Shown here: positions 38,047-48,234 of the stretch, one piece after another | How positions within the stretch are numbered: the stretch's first letter is position 1 | Layout of the letters: the number at the start of each line of letters is the position of its first letter | From: Alkalithermobacter paradoxus | GTDB taxonomy: Bacteria > Bacillota > Clostridia > Peptostreptococcales > Peptostreptococcaceae | NCBI GenBank assembly: GCA_002029295.1 | Contig: MZGW01000006.1 | Span: 1-64,000, forward strand | DNA: 64,000 nt | Reading direction: 5' to 3' | Position numbers and translations under genes: made by a program | The notes under the pieces: model-generated | What the model saw: the letters and a program-made list of their open reading frames with translations, nothing else | What the model was told of the DNA's origin: nothing | Databases searched by the model: none

Positions 38047-39084
38047 TTATTTAATTTTATTATCATCCACAGATAAAAGCTTTAGTTTTGTTATTCCATA
38101 ATACATAAGTGCTATGTTCAAGGAAAGCACTAGTGCAGATAAAAACATATCAGCTTCACGCAAAATAACTGCACTTAATCCTAAAAATAAACTTATACCA
38201 TAAAGCACAAGAACTGTTTGTTTTTGAGATAATCCTTTACTTAAAAGTCTATGGTGAAGATGACCTTTATCAGCCTGCATTATAGGCTTCCCATTAGCTA
38301 ATCTCCTTATTATTGCAAATGCAGTGTCAAATATAGGAAGACCTAGTGCTATAACAGGCAGTGCAACAGCTAGTGCCGCAGCTGATTTTATAACTCCTTC
38401 TATTGCAATTACTGAGATCATATATCCTAAAAATAAAGATCCAGTATCTCCCATAAATATCTTAGCTGGGTTAAAATTGTAAGGTAAAAAACCAATAGCT
38501 CCTCCAGCTAGTGCCATAAGTAAAATCGCAGAAGTTTGTTGTCCATTCACATAAGCAATGAAGGCTAAAGTCGTTGAAGATATAGCTGATATTCCTGCAG
38601 CTAATCCATCAAGTCCATCTATAAGATTTACTGTATTAGTAGCTCCAACTATCCAGATTATAGTGAATGGTACACTTAATATACCAAGTGTAATTAGTCC
38701 ATTTCCAGCGACAAATGGATTTGTTATCCACGATATTCTTATTCCAGAAAATATAACTACTAAAGCTGCACATATTTGACCTAGTAGCTTAACCTTTGCA
38801 TTTATTTCTTTGATATCATCTATTATACCTATACCTACAATTATAAGTGCTCCAATCAATATTCCTGTAATTTTAGGTGTAATAGCATCTATATAAATAA
38901 GGGAAGCTAAAAAACCTAAGAATATACTTATTCCTCCAAGTCTAGGTATAGGAGTTTTGTGCACTCTTCTATTGTCTTTTGGAACATCTATTGCTCCTAC
39001 TTTATGAGCAATTTTTATAGCAATTGGAGTAAAAAAATAAGATATTCCAAACGCAGTAATAAAAACTAAAATATTTTTATACAT
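38047..39084 (-). CDS. tagO: Undecaprenyl-phosphate GlcNAc-1-phosphate transferase (TagO/WecA)
   Basis: 345 residues, about ten TM segments. PNPT family: DDIKEINAKVK acidic motif, NLIDGLDGLAAG catalytic motif, MGDTGSLFLGY, and the C-terminal HLHHRL in QADKGHLHHRL. Catalyses the first step of wall polymer synthesis on the lipid carrier. Forms a unit with wecB. Confidence 0.94.
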   Translation of the reverse strand: MYKNILVFITAFGISYFFTPIAIKIAHKVGAIDVPKDNRRVHKTPIPRLGGISIFLGFLASLIYIDAITPKITGILIGALIIVGIGIIDDIKEINAKVKLLGQICAALVVIFSGIRISWITNPFVAGNGLITLGILSVPFTIIWIVGATNTVNLIDGLDGLAAGISAISSTTLAFIAYVNGQQTSAILLMALAGGAIGFLPYNFNPAKIFMGDTGSLFLGYMISVIAIEGVIKSAAALAVALPVIALGLPIFDTAFAIIRRLANGKPIMQADKGHLHHRLLSKGLSQKQTVLVLYGISLFLGLSAVILREADMFLSALVLSLNIALMYYGITKLKLLSVDDNKIK

Positions 39085-39123
39085 CTAATCCACCTCTATA
39101 ATTTTTGTCTAGGTCATTTTATA

Positions 39124-39570
39124 TTATTTGCTGTCAATGCTAACAAGTTCTATATTAGCTTCCATAAGGAGCTTCATAGACATTTCATCAGGATAGTCAC
39201 CTTTAAATACTATTCTCTTTATCCCAGCATTTATACACATTTTTGCACATAAACTACATGGTCTTGTAGTTGTATATAAAGTAGAGTCTTTAACACTAAC
39301 ACCATTATATGCTCCTTGTATAATTGCATTTTGCTCTGCATGAAGGGCTCTACAAAGCTCGTGCCTTTCTCCAGATGGAATATTTAATCTTTCTCTTTCG
39401 CATCCAAGATCATTACAATGTGTAAGGTCTTTTGGAGCTCCATTGTATCCTGTTGTTAATATTTGCTTATCTTTTACTATAACTGCTCCTATTTGTCTTC
39501 TAAGGCATGTTGATCTTTTTTTTACTATTTCTGCAATCTCCATAAAGTATTCATCCCATGATGGTCTCAT
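39124..39570 (-). CDS. dCMP deaminase (ComEB-like)
   Basis: 148-residue zinc-dependent cytidine/deoxycytidylate deaminase-family protein. Zinc and catalytic motifs HAEQNA (histidine near residue 77) and PCSLCAKMC are intact, along with [13 protein letters not shown] typical of dCMP deaminases. It supplies dUMP for thymidylate synthesis, which fits a nucleotide group with upp and, further on, tdk. Confidence 0.93.
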   Translation of the reverse strand: MRPSWDEYFMEIAEIVKKRSTCLRRQIGAVIVKDKQILTTGYNGAPKDLTHCNDLGCERERLNIPSGERHELCRALHAEQNAIIQGAYNGVSVKDSTLYTTTRPCSLCAKMCINAGIKRIVFKGDYPDEMSMKLLMEANIELVSIDSK

Positions 39571-39593
39571 AAAGGCACCCCCTAAATAATATT

Positions 39594-39629
39594 ATAGCAT
39601 TCATTTTCTCAAAAGAAAATGAATGCTAT
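39594..39629 (-). terminator. Long hairpin downstream of upp
   Basis: Perfect 15-base stem ATAGCATTCATTTTC / GAAAATGAATGCTAT with a six-base loop (39609-39614). The following tail (AATATTATTTA on the minus strand) is only moderately T-rich. Likely terminator of the rpiB-upp unit. Confidence 0.7.
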
Positions 39630-39638
39630 CTAAATTAA

Positions 39639-40283
<645 letters not shown>

Positions 40284-40733
40284 TTATTTTGAGTATTTTT
40301 CTTCTATCTTAGATATTTTATCTAATCTTCTTGAATGTCTATCTCCTTCAAACTGTGTAGATAAATATGCATCTACAATCTCAAGAGCAAGACCTTTTCC
40401 AACTACTCTTTCACCAAGTGATAATATATTTGCGTTATTGTGTGCTTTTGTCATTCTAGCAGAAAAAGTATCAGAAACAACAGCACATCTTATTCCTTTT
40501 ACTTTATTAGCTGCTATTGATATCCCTACTCCTGTTCCACAGCAAAGAATTCCATTTTCAAACTCTCCACTTGCTACAGCTTCAGCTACAGCTAGTCCAA
40601 AATCTGGGTAATCACACGAATCAGTAGAATTTGTTCCAAAGTCAACAACTTCATGTCCTTTTTCTTGTAAATGTCTTTTTATTTCTTCTTTTAAAACATA
40701 TCCACCATGATCGCTACCTAAAGCTATTCTCAT
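40284..40733 (-). CDS. rpiB: Ribose-5-phosphate isomerase B
   Basis: 149 residues. Interconverts ribose-5-phosphate and ribulose-5-phosphate. The start ALGSDHGGYVLKEEI and the active-site loop CCGTGVGISIAANK are complete. LacA/RpiB family; RpiB is favoured because no lactose or tagatose genes are nearby. Works with the tkt and transaldolase genes of this window. Confidence 0.94.
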   Translation of the reverse strand: MRIALGSDHGGYVLKEEIKRHLQEKGHEVVDFGTNSTDSCDYPDFGLAVAEAVASGEFENGILCCGTGVGISIAANKVKGIRCAVVSDTFSARMTKAHNNANILSLGERVVGKGLALEIVDAYLSTQFEGDRHSRRLDKISKIEEKYSK

Positions 40734-40861
40734 AAACTACCTCCATTTTTATATTTAGCCCAAACCTTATAATACTTCTACATATTATTACAATTTCCTT
40801 CTTTATTTTTATTTTTTTATAAAAACCATATATATGTTGCCCTATTTACTTTGAAATATCC

Positions 40862-41032
40862 CTAATTTATTTTTTTATTCTCTTCTAAATCTTTCTCCAT
40901 TTTTTCCATTATTCTAAATATATTAGAAATTTTTCTTGGAAATTTATAAGCTACGAAAAATAAAAAAGAGAAAAATACAATTGGTAAAAGGATATTTATA
41001 TACCTTAAAATTACCTCAATATCGTATCTCAA
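40862..41032 (-). CDS. Small single-pass membrane protein, 56 residues
   Basis: In the 310-base gap between rpiB and the Sua5/YwlC gene, a TTG at 41030-41032 follows a consensus AAGGAGG by seven bases. That site overlaps the YwlC stop codon. The frame encodes a hydrophobic helix (VILRYINILLPIVFFSFLFF, residues 7-26), then a basic and acidic amphipathic tail (KFPRKISNIFRIMEKMEKDL) ending EENKKIN and a TAG stop. Tight coupling to the upstream gene, a strong ribosome site and positive-inside topology support a real gene. Function unknown. The rest of the gap (40734-40861) is AT-rich with nothing recognised. Confidence 0.7.
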   Translation of the reverse strand: MRYDIEVILRYINILLPIVFFSFLFFVAYKFPRKISNIFRIMEKMEKDLEENKKIN

Positions 41033-41044
41033 AGGTAGTCCTCC

Positions 41045-42079
41045 TTAAAGATCTATAATTTTATATCCAGCTGCTTTATTTAATCTATTCATAACAGCTT
41101 GTCCAATCCCCTTAGTATCAAAACTTTCAGAATAAATAACATCTACTTTCCTTTTATCCATCTCTCTTAAAGTCTTAAATAGATTTTTTCCAACTTCATT
41201 TATACTTTCTCCAAGAGGTATTACTTCGCCTTTATACTTGTGTGCATTTTTATTTATACACATAACCCCAACTTTTATTTCTTTATTTTTATCTATCAAA
41301 TCATTTATTTTATCTATCACATCGCTTTCCTTACCTCTTACTATATACACATCTGCATTTGGAGAATAATGAGTATACTTCATCCCTGGAGATTTAGGAA
41401 TTATATTATCATTTTTCTCTAATATAGATGGATCTATTTCAACTTCTAAAAAGGCATCTAACAAGTCTTCATATGTAATTTTTCCTGGTCTTAATATAAT
41501 TGGGATATCACTAGTTACATCTATAACAGTAGATTCTAACCCAACATTGCAATCTCCTCCGAGAATTATTCCATCAACCCTACCTTCCATCTCTTCAATA
41601 ACATGACTTTCATCAGTAGGAGATGGTCTTCCTGATATATTAGCTGAAGGAGCAGCAACTGGTACATTAGCTTCTTTTATTAATTCTAAAGCTATAGGGT
41701 GAGAAGGCATTCTTAAAGCTACCGTTTCTAGTCCACCACTCGTTTTGTATGGAACCTTATCGTTTTTGTTTAGTATTATAGTAATTGGCCCTGGCCAAAA
41801 TTTATCCATTATTATTTTTGCATTCTCATTTATATCCTTAGCAAGCTTATATACATCATCTTTATTAGAAATATGAACTATTAAAGGATTATCACTTGGT
41901 CTACCCTTAGCTTTGTATATCTTATCAACAGCATTTTCATCAAGTGCATTAGCTCCAAGTCCATAAACAGTTTCAGTTGGAAATATAACAGTACCACCAT
42001 TTCTTAAAATATCTGCTTGCACCTTTATCTTTTGTATATCTATATTATCCTTATCTATCTTAGTAACAAGAGTATTCAC
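41045..42079 (-). CDS. ywlC: L-threonylcarbamoyladenylate synthase (Sua5/YwlC type)
   Basis: 344 residues: YrdC-like catalytic domain (about 10-210; KGRPSDNPLIVHI, SANISGRPSPT, LESTVID) plus the C-terminal Sua5 domain (about 240-344), so the long YwlC rather than the short TsaC form. Makes the TC-AMP intermediate of tRNA t6A37, the substrate later cyclised by TcdA (1120-1869). GTG start at 42079 nine bases after GGAG. Confidence 0.93.
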   Translation of the reverse strand: MNTLVTKIDKDNIDIQKIKVQADILRNGGTVIFPTETVYGLGANALDENAVDKIYKAKGRPSDNPLIVHISNKDDVYKLAKDINENAKIIMDKFWPGPITIILNKNDKVPYKTSGGLETVALRMPSHPIALELIKEANVPVAAPSANISGRPSPTDESHVIEEMEGRVDGIILGGDCNVGLESTVIDVTSDIPIILRPGKITYEDLLDAFLEVEIDPSILEKNDNIIPKSPGMKYTHYSPNADVYIVRGKESDVIDKINDLIDKNKEIKVGVMCINKNAHKYKGEVIPLGESINEVGKNLFKTLREMDKRKVDVIYSESFDTKGIGQAVMNRLNKAAGYKIIDL

Positions 42080-42112
42080 TCACACCAACTCCGCATCATT
42101 CAATCTATTAAG

Positions 42113-42790
42113 TTACATATTAACTATAACCATACCAATTAAAAAGCCTATAACAGAATATATCGATTTAGATCTTGGAAAAATCTCATCAAGTGTAGTA
42201 TAAAGCATTGTTCCAGCTGCCATAGCCAAGAACATTCCTATAACTTCACTAAATAAATTTGCAAAGTGTGCTCCAATAAAGCTTCCAATACCCATAGGAA
42301 GCCCAGCTATAAAAGCAAACAAAATCACCTTTACTGTACTCATTTTTCCTTTTATTAAACTAAGAGACATAGCAACACCTTCTGGGATATTATGCAGGCC
42401 AATAACTATAGCTAATGTTATTCCTAGAGATTCTTCAAGCAAGAAAGAAGAACCTATAGCGAGACCTTCTGGAAAGTTATGCATAAGTATGCAAACAAAT
42501 ATTAGATATCCACTTCTAAGTATACCATCAAAGCGAAAAAGACTCTTAATAAAATATGTAAATATAGCTCCTATAAAAGCGAATATTATAGTATTTACCA
42601 TTCCACTTTGATTTATAGCCTCTGATATCAAATCAAAAGCTACAACAGCTAGCATGACTCCTCCAGAAAGTCCCATAAACATATCTAAATATCTATCTGC
42701 TTTTTTTCTAAATATTAAAGATATAACCCCTCCAAGTAATGTTCCTAGTATTCCTGCAAGAAAACCTATGTAGGTAATTCTAAGTATCAT
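42113..42790 (-). CDS. ZIP family metal transporter
   Basis: 225 residues, about eight TM segments. Metal-site motifs HNFPEG (near residue 104) and HNIPEG (near 132) in TM4 and TM5 identify a GufA/ZupT-type ZIP transporter for zinc or other divalent ions. It lies 33 bases upstream of ywlC and follows the prfA terminator. Confidence 0.92.
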   Translation of the reverse strand: MILRITYIGFLAGILGTLLGGVISLIFRKKADRYLDMFMGLSGGVMLAVVAFDLISEAINQSGMVNTIIFAFIGAIFTYFIKSLFRFDGILRSGYLIFVCILMHNFPEGLAIGSSFLLEESLGITLAIVIGLHNIPEGVAMSLSLIKGKMSTVKVILFAFIAGLPMGIGSFIGAHFANLFSEVIGMFLAMAAGTMLYTTLDEIFPRSKSIYSVIGFLIGMVIVNM

Positions 42791-42848
42791 ACAAATTCCT
42801 CCTCATAACCTCTATATTAGTACTTATGAGTGGATTTGTTTATTTATG

Positions 42849-42871
42849 CAAAAATGGGAGCTTTTGCTCCC
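42849..42871 (-). terminator. Intrinsic terminator of the prmC-prfA unit
   Basis: GGGAGC-tttt-GCTCCC hairpin (42856-42871) then ATTTTTGC on the minus strand. Confidence 0.75.
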
Positions 42872-42874
42872 TAA

Positions 42875-43942
42875 TTATTCTACTACTTTAAGTTTTTCTG
42901 ATTGATCTGTGGTAATTAATGCATCTACCATTTCATCTATATCTCCATCTAAGAAGTTATCAAGCTTGTATAAAGTTACATTTATTCTATGATCAGTGAT
43001 TCTTCCTTGTGGGAAGTTATAAGTTCTAATTCTTTCTGATCTATCTCCTGTACCAACCTGACTTTTTCTTTCTTGAGCAATCTCTTTATTTTGTTCTTCT
43101 AATGCTCTGTCATATAATCTAGCTTTAAGTATTTTAAGGCATTTTTCTTTATTTTTAAGCTGAGATTTTTCATCTTGGCAAGATACCACCTCACCTGTTG
43201 GTATATGTGTAATCCTAACAGCAGAGTCAGTAGTATTAACACTTTGTCCTCCATTTCCAGAAGAACGGAAAACATCTATTCTTAAGTCATTTGGATTGAT
43301 TTGAATTTCAACATCATCAACCTCAGGTAAAACAGCAACAGTAGCAGTAGATGTGTGTATTCTACCTCCTGATTCAGTTGATGGTATTCTTTGAACTCTG
43401 TGAACTCCAGATTCATACTTAAGTCTTGAGTAAGCTCCCTTACCTTTTATCATAAACGAAACCTCTTTATATCCACCTACTCCTGTTTCATTTATGCTTA
43501 AAAATTCAACTTTCCATCTTCTTCTTTCTGCATATCTTGTATACATTCTGAAAAGATCTCCAGCAAATAAAGCAGCTTCATCTCCTCCTGCTCCACCTCT
43601 TATCTCTATAATAACGTTCTTTTCGTCATTAGGATCTTTAGGAACAAGTAGTAACTTAAGCTCATTTTCAACATCTTCTATTTTGTCCTCAAGTTCTGAA
43701 AGCTCCATCTTAGCAAGCTCTCTTAAATCCTCATCTGAAGACTCTTGAAGTATTTGTTTTGATTCTTTGATTCCGCCAACAATTTGTTTATACTCTCTAT
43801 ATTTTAATACTATTGGTTCTATTTCTGCGTGTTCTTTTATATATTTTTGCCACAAACTTTGATTGTTTATTATTTCTGGATTTCCTATTTTTTCAGTTAA
43901 ATCAACGTACTTTTGCTCTATAAGTTCTACTTTATCAAACAT
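42875..43942 (-). CDS. prfA: Peptide chain release factor 1
   Basis: 355 residues. Recognises UAA/UAG stop codons and releases the peptide. The GGQ motif is in [14 protein letters not shown] (near residue 230), and [17 protein letters not shown] (in part) follows. Directly downstream of prmC, whose product methylates the GGQ glutamine. Confidence 0.97.
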   Translation of the reverse strand: MFDKVELIEQKYVDLTEKIGNPEIINNQSLWQKYIKEHAEIEPIVLKYREYKQIVGGIKESKQILQESSDEDLRELAKMELSELEDKIEDVENELKLLLVPKDPNDEKNVIIEIRGGAGGDEAALFAGDLFRMYTRYAERRRWKVEFLSINETGVGGYKEVSFMIKGKGAYSRLKYESGVHRVQRIPSTESGGRIHTSTATVAVLPEVDDVEIQINPNDLRIDVFRSSGNGGQSVNTTDSAVRITHIPTGEVVSCQDEKSQLKNKEKCLKILKARLYDRALEEQNKEIAQERKSQVGTGDRSERIRTYNFPQGRITDHRINVTLYKLDNFLDGDIDEMVDALITTDQSEKLKVVE

Positions 43943-43983
43943 TAGTTTTTCACCTCTCCTAAGCGTATCAATTTTCCATTATA

Positions 43984-44829
43984 TCAAATTTTCACTCCAA
44001 TAACAACCCTATCTATACCCTGAAGATCCTTTAATATCCTTAAATCCTTAAATCCATTTTCAATCATTATATCTTTTACATCCTCAGCTTGATCGTGACC
44101 TACCTCATAAGCTAGTATTCCATTTTCCTTTAAATACTTAGGAGCATGCTTAGATATATTCCTATAAAATACAAGCCCATCTTCTCCACCGACTAAAGCT
44201 AGCTTTGGCTCATACTCTTTTACCTTTACTTCTAAATCTTTCAAATCCTCTTCTTTTATATAAGGAGGATTTGAAACTATTATATCAAATTTTATGTCAA
44301 CATTCTCAAGGGAAGAAAATAAATCCGAATGTATAAATGTTATATTCTTTTCAACTCCATTATTTACTGCATTTATCTTCCCAACTTCTAATGCTGTATC
44401 TGAAATATCTAGAGAATATACCCTAGAATTTTTTATATATTTAGCTAAAGATACAGATATTGCACCAGAGCCTGTTCCGATATCAAGTAGTATCGGACTT
44501 TCTAAATTATCAGCTAACCTTATTACTTCTTCAACTAAAATTTCTGTATCAGGCCTTGGAATCAAAACCCCTTCTTTTACGAAAAAGTCCATACCCATAA
44601 ATTCTTGTTTCCCTAATATATACTGGACAGGTCTTCCTTTTTTTCTATCATCAAACATCTTTTGATATCTTCTAATCTCGTCTTCATTCAGTTTTTTATT
44701 TAAATTCATGTGAATATATAATCTATCAACACCCAAAACTTCACACAAAATAAGCTCTATATCTAATTTTATATTATTCTCATCTTTGAGTTCTTCAATC
44801 GACTTTATCAATATCTCCTTTATTGTCAT
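43984..44829 (-). CDS. prmC: Release factor glutamine methyltransferase PrmC
   Basis: 281 residues. N-terminal helical domain, then a SAM-dependent methyltransferase with LDIGTGSGAISVSLA and the catalytic NPPY motif (VSNPPYIKEEDL). Methylates the GGQ glutamine of release factors such as PrfA next door. I start at the ATG seven bases after AAGGAG; an ATG two codons earlier abuts the ribosome site. It overlaps the DUF1385 gene by 35 bases. Confidence 0.95.
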   Translation of the reverse strand: MTIKEILIKSIEELKDENNIKLDIELILCEVLGVDRLYIHMNLNKKLNEDEIRRYQKMFDDRKKGRPVQYILGKQEFMGMDFFVKEGVLIPRPDTEILVEEVIRLADNLESPILLDIGTGSGAISVSLAKYIKNSRVYSLDISDTALEVGKINAVNNGVEKNITFIHSDLFSSLENVDIKFDIIVSNPPYIKEEDLKDLEVKVKEYEPKLALVGGEDGLVFYRNISKHAPKYLKENGILAYEVGHDQAEDVKDIMIENGFKDLRILKDLQGIDRVVIGVKI

Positions 44830-45739
44830 TTCCATTCTCCTTATCTCCTATTACAGCTTTTAGTGCAACTAATGCAACCTCAAGCTGTTCGTCATCTGGT
44901 TCTTTAGTAGTTATCTTCTGAAGATACATACCAGGCAGTGCCAAAACTTTTACAAATGAGTTGTCATATTTTCCTGCCACCTTTATTATTTCATAAGCAA
45001 TCCCAGAAACTATCGGAAGGCACAATAGTCTATATACCATTCTCAAAAACGGATTAGGCCATCCAAATAAAGAAAATAATAGCATGGAAACTATCATCAC
45101 TATAAACATAAAATTCGTTCCACATCTTGGATGAAGAGTTGTAAAATCTCTAGCATTATCAACATCTAACGGAAGATTTTTTTCATAGCAATGTATAGCC
45201 TTATGTTCAGCTCCATGATACTGAAATACTCTCTTAATATCATTATTCATAGATATTAACGAAACATATCCAATAAATATAAGTATCCTTATAATACCCT
45301 CAAACAAGTTGAGTATCAGTATATTTTGAGTAAAATTTTTAAGTATTCCACCTAAAAAAGTAGGTAAAAGTATAAATAAACCTACAGAAAAAATAAGCGA
45401 CAAAAATATAGAAAAGTATATTATTACATCATTAGTTTTTTCTTTAAATATGTTATTCAAAAACTCATCAAATTTAGACGGCTCTTCTTCATCTTCTTCA
45501 AAGAACTCAGCTGAATAATTTAAAGATCTAACCCCATCTAGCATAGATTCTATAAGTATAAAAGAACCTCTAATAAAAGGTATGTTGTTAAGCCCTTTTT
45601 TTCTAACCCAGCTATTTAAATTTCTTTTATTCAAATCAATTTCTTTATTAGGCTTCCTGACCGCAACAGCTACTTTATTTTCACTTTTCATCATTACTCC
45701 TTCTATTACAGCCTGCCCCCCTACATTCAGTTTCCTCAT
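44795..45739 (-). CDS. DUF1385 family membrane protein
   Basis: 314 residues. Begins with the family hallmark GGQAVIEGVMMK, then an acidic patch (EFFEEDEEEPSKF) and four to five TM segments with the conserved QYHGAEHKAIHCYE and HPRCGTNFM motifs. Usually found between rho/rpmE/tdk and prmC-prfA in Firmicutes, as here. Its role is unknown; the histidines and cysteines suggest a metal site. Confidence 0.92.
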   Translation of the reverse strand: MRKLNVGGQAVIEGVMMKSENKVAVAVRKPNKEIDLNKRNLNSWVRKKGLNNIPFIRGSFILIESMLDGVRSLNYSAEFFEEDEEEPSKFDEFLNNIFKEKTNDVIIYFSIFLSLIFSVGLFILLPTFLGGILKNFTQNILILNLFEGIIRILIFIGYVSLISMNNDIKRVFQYHGAEHKAIHCYEKNLPLDVDNARDFTTLHPRCGTNFMFIVMIVSMLLFSLFGWPNPFLRMVYRLLCLPIVSGIAYEIIKVAGKYDNSFVKVLALPGMYLQKITTKEPDDEQLEVALVALKAVIGDKENGNDNKGDIDKVD

Positions 45740-45811
45740 GCCCTCATCTCCTTTTCATAATAATATGATATCACAAAAAGTAGTATGTTTACTCTGACTA
45801 TTTTTTAGAAA

Positions 45812-45839
45812 TCGAAAAAGGCTGCTAATTTAGCAGCCT
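45812..45839 (-). terminator. Intrinsic terminator of tdk
   Basis: AGGCTGCTA / TAGCAGCCT hairpin (45819-45839) overlapping the tdk stop, then TTTTTCGATTTCT on the minus strand. Confidence 0.85.
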
Positions 45840-46416
45840 AATCATTATCTATAACATGACATTTTCTACATCTAGCTTCATAACTTTCTGTTGCTCCAAC
45901 TAATATAATAGGATCATCATATCTTGCCGGCTCTCCATTTATAAGTCTTTGAGTTCTATGTGCAGGTTCTCCACAAACAATACACACAGCCTGAAGCTTG
46001 TCCACAAATTCCGCTACAGCCAAAAGTTTTGGAGTTGGTCCAAAAGGCTCTCCCTTAAAATCCATATCAAGCCCAGCAGCGATAACTCTTATACCTTGAT
46101 CTGCAAGATTTATAGCAACATCTACTATATCATCTTCAAAAAACTGTACTTCATCTATTCCAACAACTTGAACATTATCTTTTACATGTTCATAAATTTC
46201 TTTTGCACTACTTATTGGAATAGCATTTATTGTATTTCCACTATGAGATACAACATCTTCATTACTATATCTATTATCTATCTGAGGTTTGAATGCAACT
46301 ACATTTTGCTTTGCAATCTTTGCTCTTTTTAATCTTCTTATGAGTTCTTCACTTTTACCACTATACATAGGTCCTATAACAACTTCTATATATCCATGAT
46401 GAATCGGTCTATACAC
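45838..46416 (-). CDS. tdk: Thymidine kinase
   Basis: 192-residue type II thymidine kinase. P-loop [14 protein letters not shown] near residues 16-29, acidic VGIDEVQFF, a lid zinc site with CIVCGEPA and CRKC. Phosphorylates thymidine in the salvage pathway. GTG start after GGAGGG. Confidence 0.96.
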   Translation of the reverse strand: MYRPIHHGYIEVVIGPMYSGKSEELIRRLKRAKIAKQNVVAFKPQIDNRYSNEDVVSHSGNTINAIPISSAKEIYEHVKDNVQVVGIDEVQFFEDDIVDVAINLADQGIRVIAAGLDMDFKGEPFGPTPKLLAVAEFVDKLQAVCIVCGEPAHRTQRLINGEPARYDDPIILVGATESYEARCRKCHVIDND

Positions 46417-46442
46417 TTTTAACCCTCCTGTTTCACTCTAAT

Positions 46443-46475
46443 GCAAAAAAACAGGAGTTGGGGTTTCCAACTCCT
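46443..46475 (-). terminator. Intrinsic terminator of rpmE
   Basis: AGGAGTTGG / CCAACTCCT stem (46453-46475) then GTTTTTTTGC on the minus strand. Very strong form. Confidence 0.92.
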
Positions 46476-46482
46476 TAGGTTA

Positions 46483-46683
46483 TTAGTCCATTTTGAATCT
46501 TTTCTTAAACTTATCGATTCTTCCACCTTTTTCAACGCTTTTTTGTTTTCCAGTGAAGAATGGATGGCATTGAGAACAAATTTCCACTTTTATCTCATCT
46601 GTAGTAGATCCTGCAGTAAAAGTATTTCCACATGCACAATGCACTGTTATTTCTTCGTACTTTGGATGTATGTCTTTTCTCAT
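46483..46683 (-). CDS. rpmE: 50S ribosomal protein L31 (zinc type)
   Basis: 66 residues. The zinc-binding cysteines CACG (16-19) and CSQC (36-39) mark the C+ form. [11 protein letters not shown] start and the CHPFFTGKQ signature are canonical. Sits between rho and tdk, the usual Firmicute order. Confidence 0.97.
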   Translation of the reverse strand: MRKDIHPKYEEITVHCACGNTFTAGSTTDEIKVEICSQCHPFFTGKQKSVEKGGRIDKFKKRFKMD

Positions 46684-46780
46684 TTGATTTCACCTCTTTC
46701 GTTACATTAATTATATTAGTTTAAGTACTTTTCATTATTCAACTGCTCCATTATAACATAGATTTTACATGCCTTCAAGA

Positions 46781-48088
46781 CTAAATATTCTTGCCTATTA
46801 ATTCCACAAATTCACTATTGTTCTTAGTTTGTCCTAATAGAGTTATTATTTTTTCTGTTACTTCTTGAACAGTATTATTTGACATTGCTCTTCTTACTTT
46901 CCATAAAGCTGCAATTTCTTGTTCTTTTAATAACAGCTCTTCTTTTCTAGTTCCTGATTTATATATATCAACAGCTGGGAATATTCTCTTTTCTGCAAGC
47001 TTTCTATCAAGATGAAGTTCCATGTTTCCTGTACCTTTAAATTCTTCAAATATAACATCATCCATTCTAGAACCTGTTTCTACAAGTGCAGTTGCAAGTA
47101 TCGTAAGCGATCCACCTTGTCTTATATTTCTCGCAGCTCCAAAAAACCTTTTTGGTCCATGAAGTGCTCCAGGGTCAATACCTCCTGATAATGTTCTTCC
47201 AGTTGGAGGAATAGTAAGATTGTATGCCCTTGCAAGCCTTGTTATACTATCTAAAAGTATAACAACGTCTCTACCTTGTTCTACAAGTCTTTGAGCCCTA
47301 TTTAGAACCATTTCAGCTACCTTTATATGATGAGATGGAAGCTCATCAAACGTAGAGTATATAACTTCTCCTTTTATAGACTCCTTCATATCTGTAACTT
47401 CTTCAGGCCTTTCATCTATCAAAAGTACTATAAGCTCAATATTAGGATGATTCTCAGATATACTATTTGCAACATTTTTAAGAAGACTTGTTTTACCTGC
47501 CTTTGGTGGAGCAACAATAAGCCCTCTTTGTCCTTTTCCAATTGGAGATATAAGGTCTATAAGTCTTGTAGCCACATCTTGATTTTTTCTTTCAAGATTC
47601 ATTCTCTCATCAGGGTATACAGGAATTAATTTATCAAAGGAAGGTCTTTTAGAAGCTTTCTCAGGGTCTTCATCGTTAATTTTTTGCACATACAAAAGAG
47701 CTCTGAATTTCTCACCGCTTTTAGGAGGTCTTGTATTTCCTGTTATTTTATCTCCTGTTTTCATATTAAATCTTCTTATTTGAGATGGCGATATGTATAT
47801 ATCTTGATCTGTAGATAAATAGTTTTTACCTCTCAAAAAACCATATCCATCAGGAAGTATCTCAAGAATTCCCTGTGCCATATTCTCTTCATTTCCATCT
47901 TTTACTTCTTCTGCTAACTTTTCAGGAAGAGCTTTTAATTCAGTTTTTTCATCTTCTTTAGTTTTATCTAGTTCCAAAATCATATCTATAAGCTCATCTT
48001 TTTTATACTTTAAAGGAGATTTTATACCCTTTTCCTTAGCCAAAAGTCTTAATTCAACGAGCTTCATGCTCTTTAAATCTTCATTCAA
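46781..48088 (-). CDS. rho: Transcription termination factor Rho
   Basis: 435 residues. N-terminal Rho_N helices (about 5-40), a short acidic linker, the OB-fold RNA-binding domain ([14 protein letters not shown]), then the RecA-type motor with Walker [11 protein letters not shown], Walker [17 protein letters not shown] and the R-loop/Q-loop [19 protein letters not shown] (in part). TTG start nine bases after GGAGG. Own promoter and an 80-base leader at 48089-48167, possibly used for autoregulation. Confidence 0.97.
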   Translation of the reverse strand: MNEDLKSMKLVELRLLAKEKGIKSPLKYKKDELIDMILELDKTKEDEKTELKALPEKLAEEVKDGNEENMAQGILEILPDGYGFLRGKNYLSTDQDIYISPSQIRRFNMKTGDKITGNTRPPKSGEKFRALLYVQKINDEDPEKASKRPSFDKLIPVYPDERMNLERKNQDVATRLIDLISPIGKGQRGLIVAPPKAGKTSLLKNVANSISENHPNIELIVLLIDERPEEVTDMKESIKGEVIYSTFDELPSHHIKVAEMVLNRAQRLVEQGRDVVILLDSITRLARAYNLTIPPTGRTLSGGIDPGALHGPKRFFGAARNIRQGGSLTILATALVETGSRMDDVIFEEFKGTGNMELHLDRKLAEKRIFPAVDIYKSGTRKEELLLKEQEIAALWKVRRAMSNNTVQEVTEKIITLLGQTKNNSEFVELIGKNI

Positions 48089-48173
48089 AAAATATCGCCT
48101 CCATGATTAAAATAAAAATACACACGGGAAAAATACAAGGTGAGCAGTTAAAAGAATTAATTTCGTATACTAT

Positions 48174-48202
48174 ATAATATCATCTATATATAACATGGTC
48201 AA
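48174..48202 (-). promoter_or_regulatory. Sigma-A promoter of rho
   Basis: Minus strand: TTGACC (48197-48202), 17-base spacer, TATTAT (48174-48179), giving a leader of about 80 bases before the TTG start. The -35 box overlaps the tail of the upstream glpX terminator. Confidence 0.75.
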
Positions 48203-48234
48203 GAAAAAGCACTTTGGGTATTCCCAAAGTACTT
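48203..48234 (-). terminator. Intrinsic terminator of the glpX pair
   Basis: AAGtACTTTGGG / CCCAAAGTgCTT hairpin (48207-48234, one mismatch), starting at the last base of glpX, followed by TTTCTTGACC on the minus strand. Confidence 0.75.
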
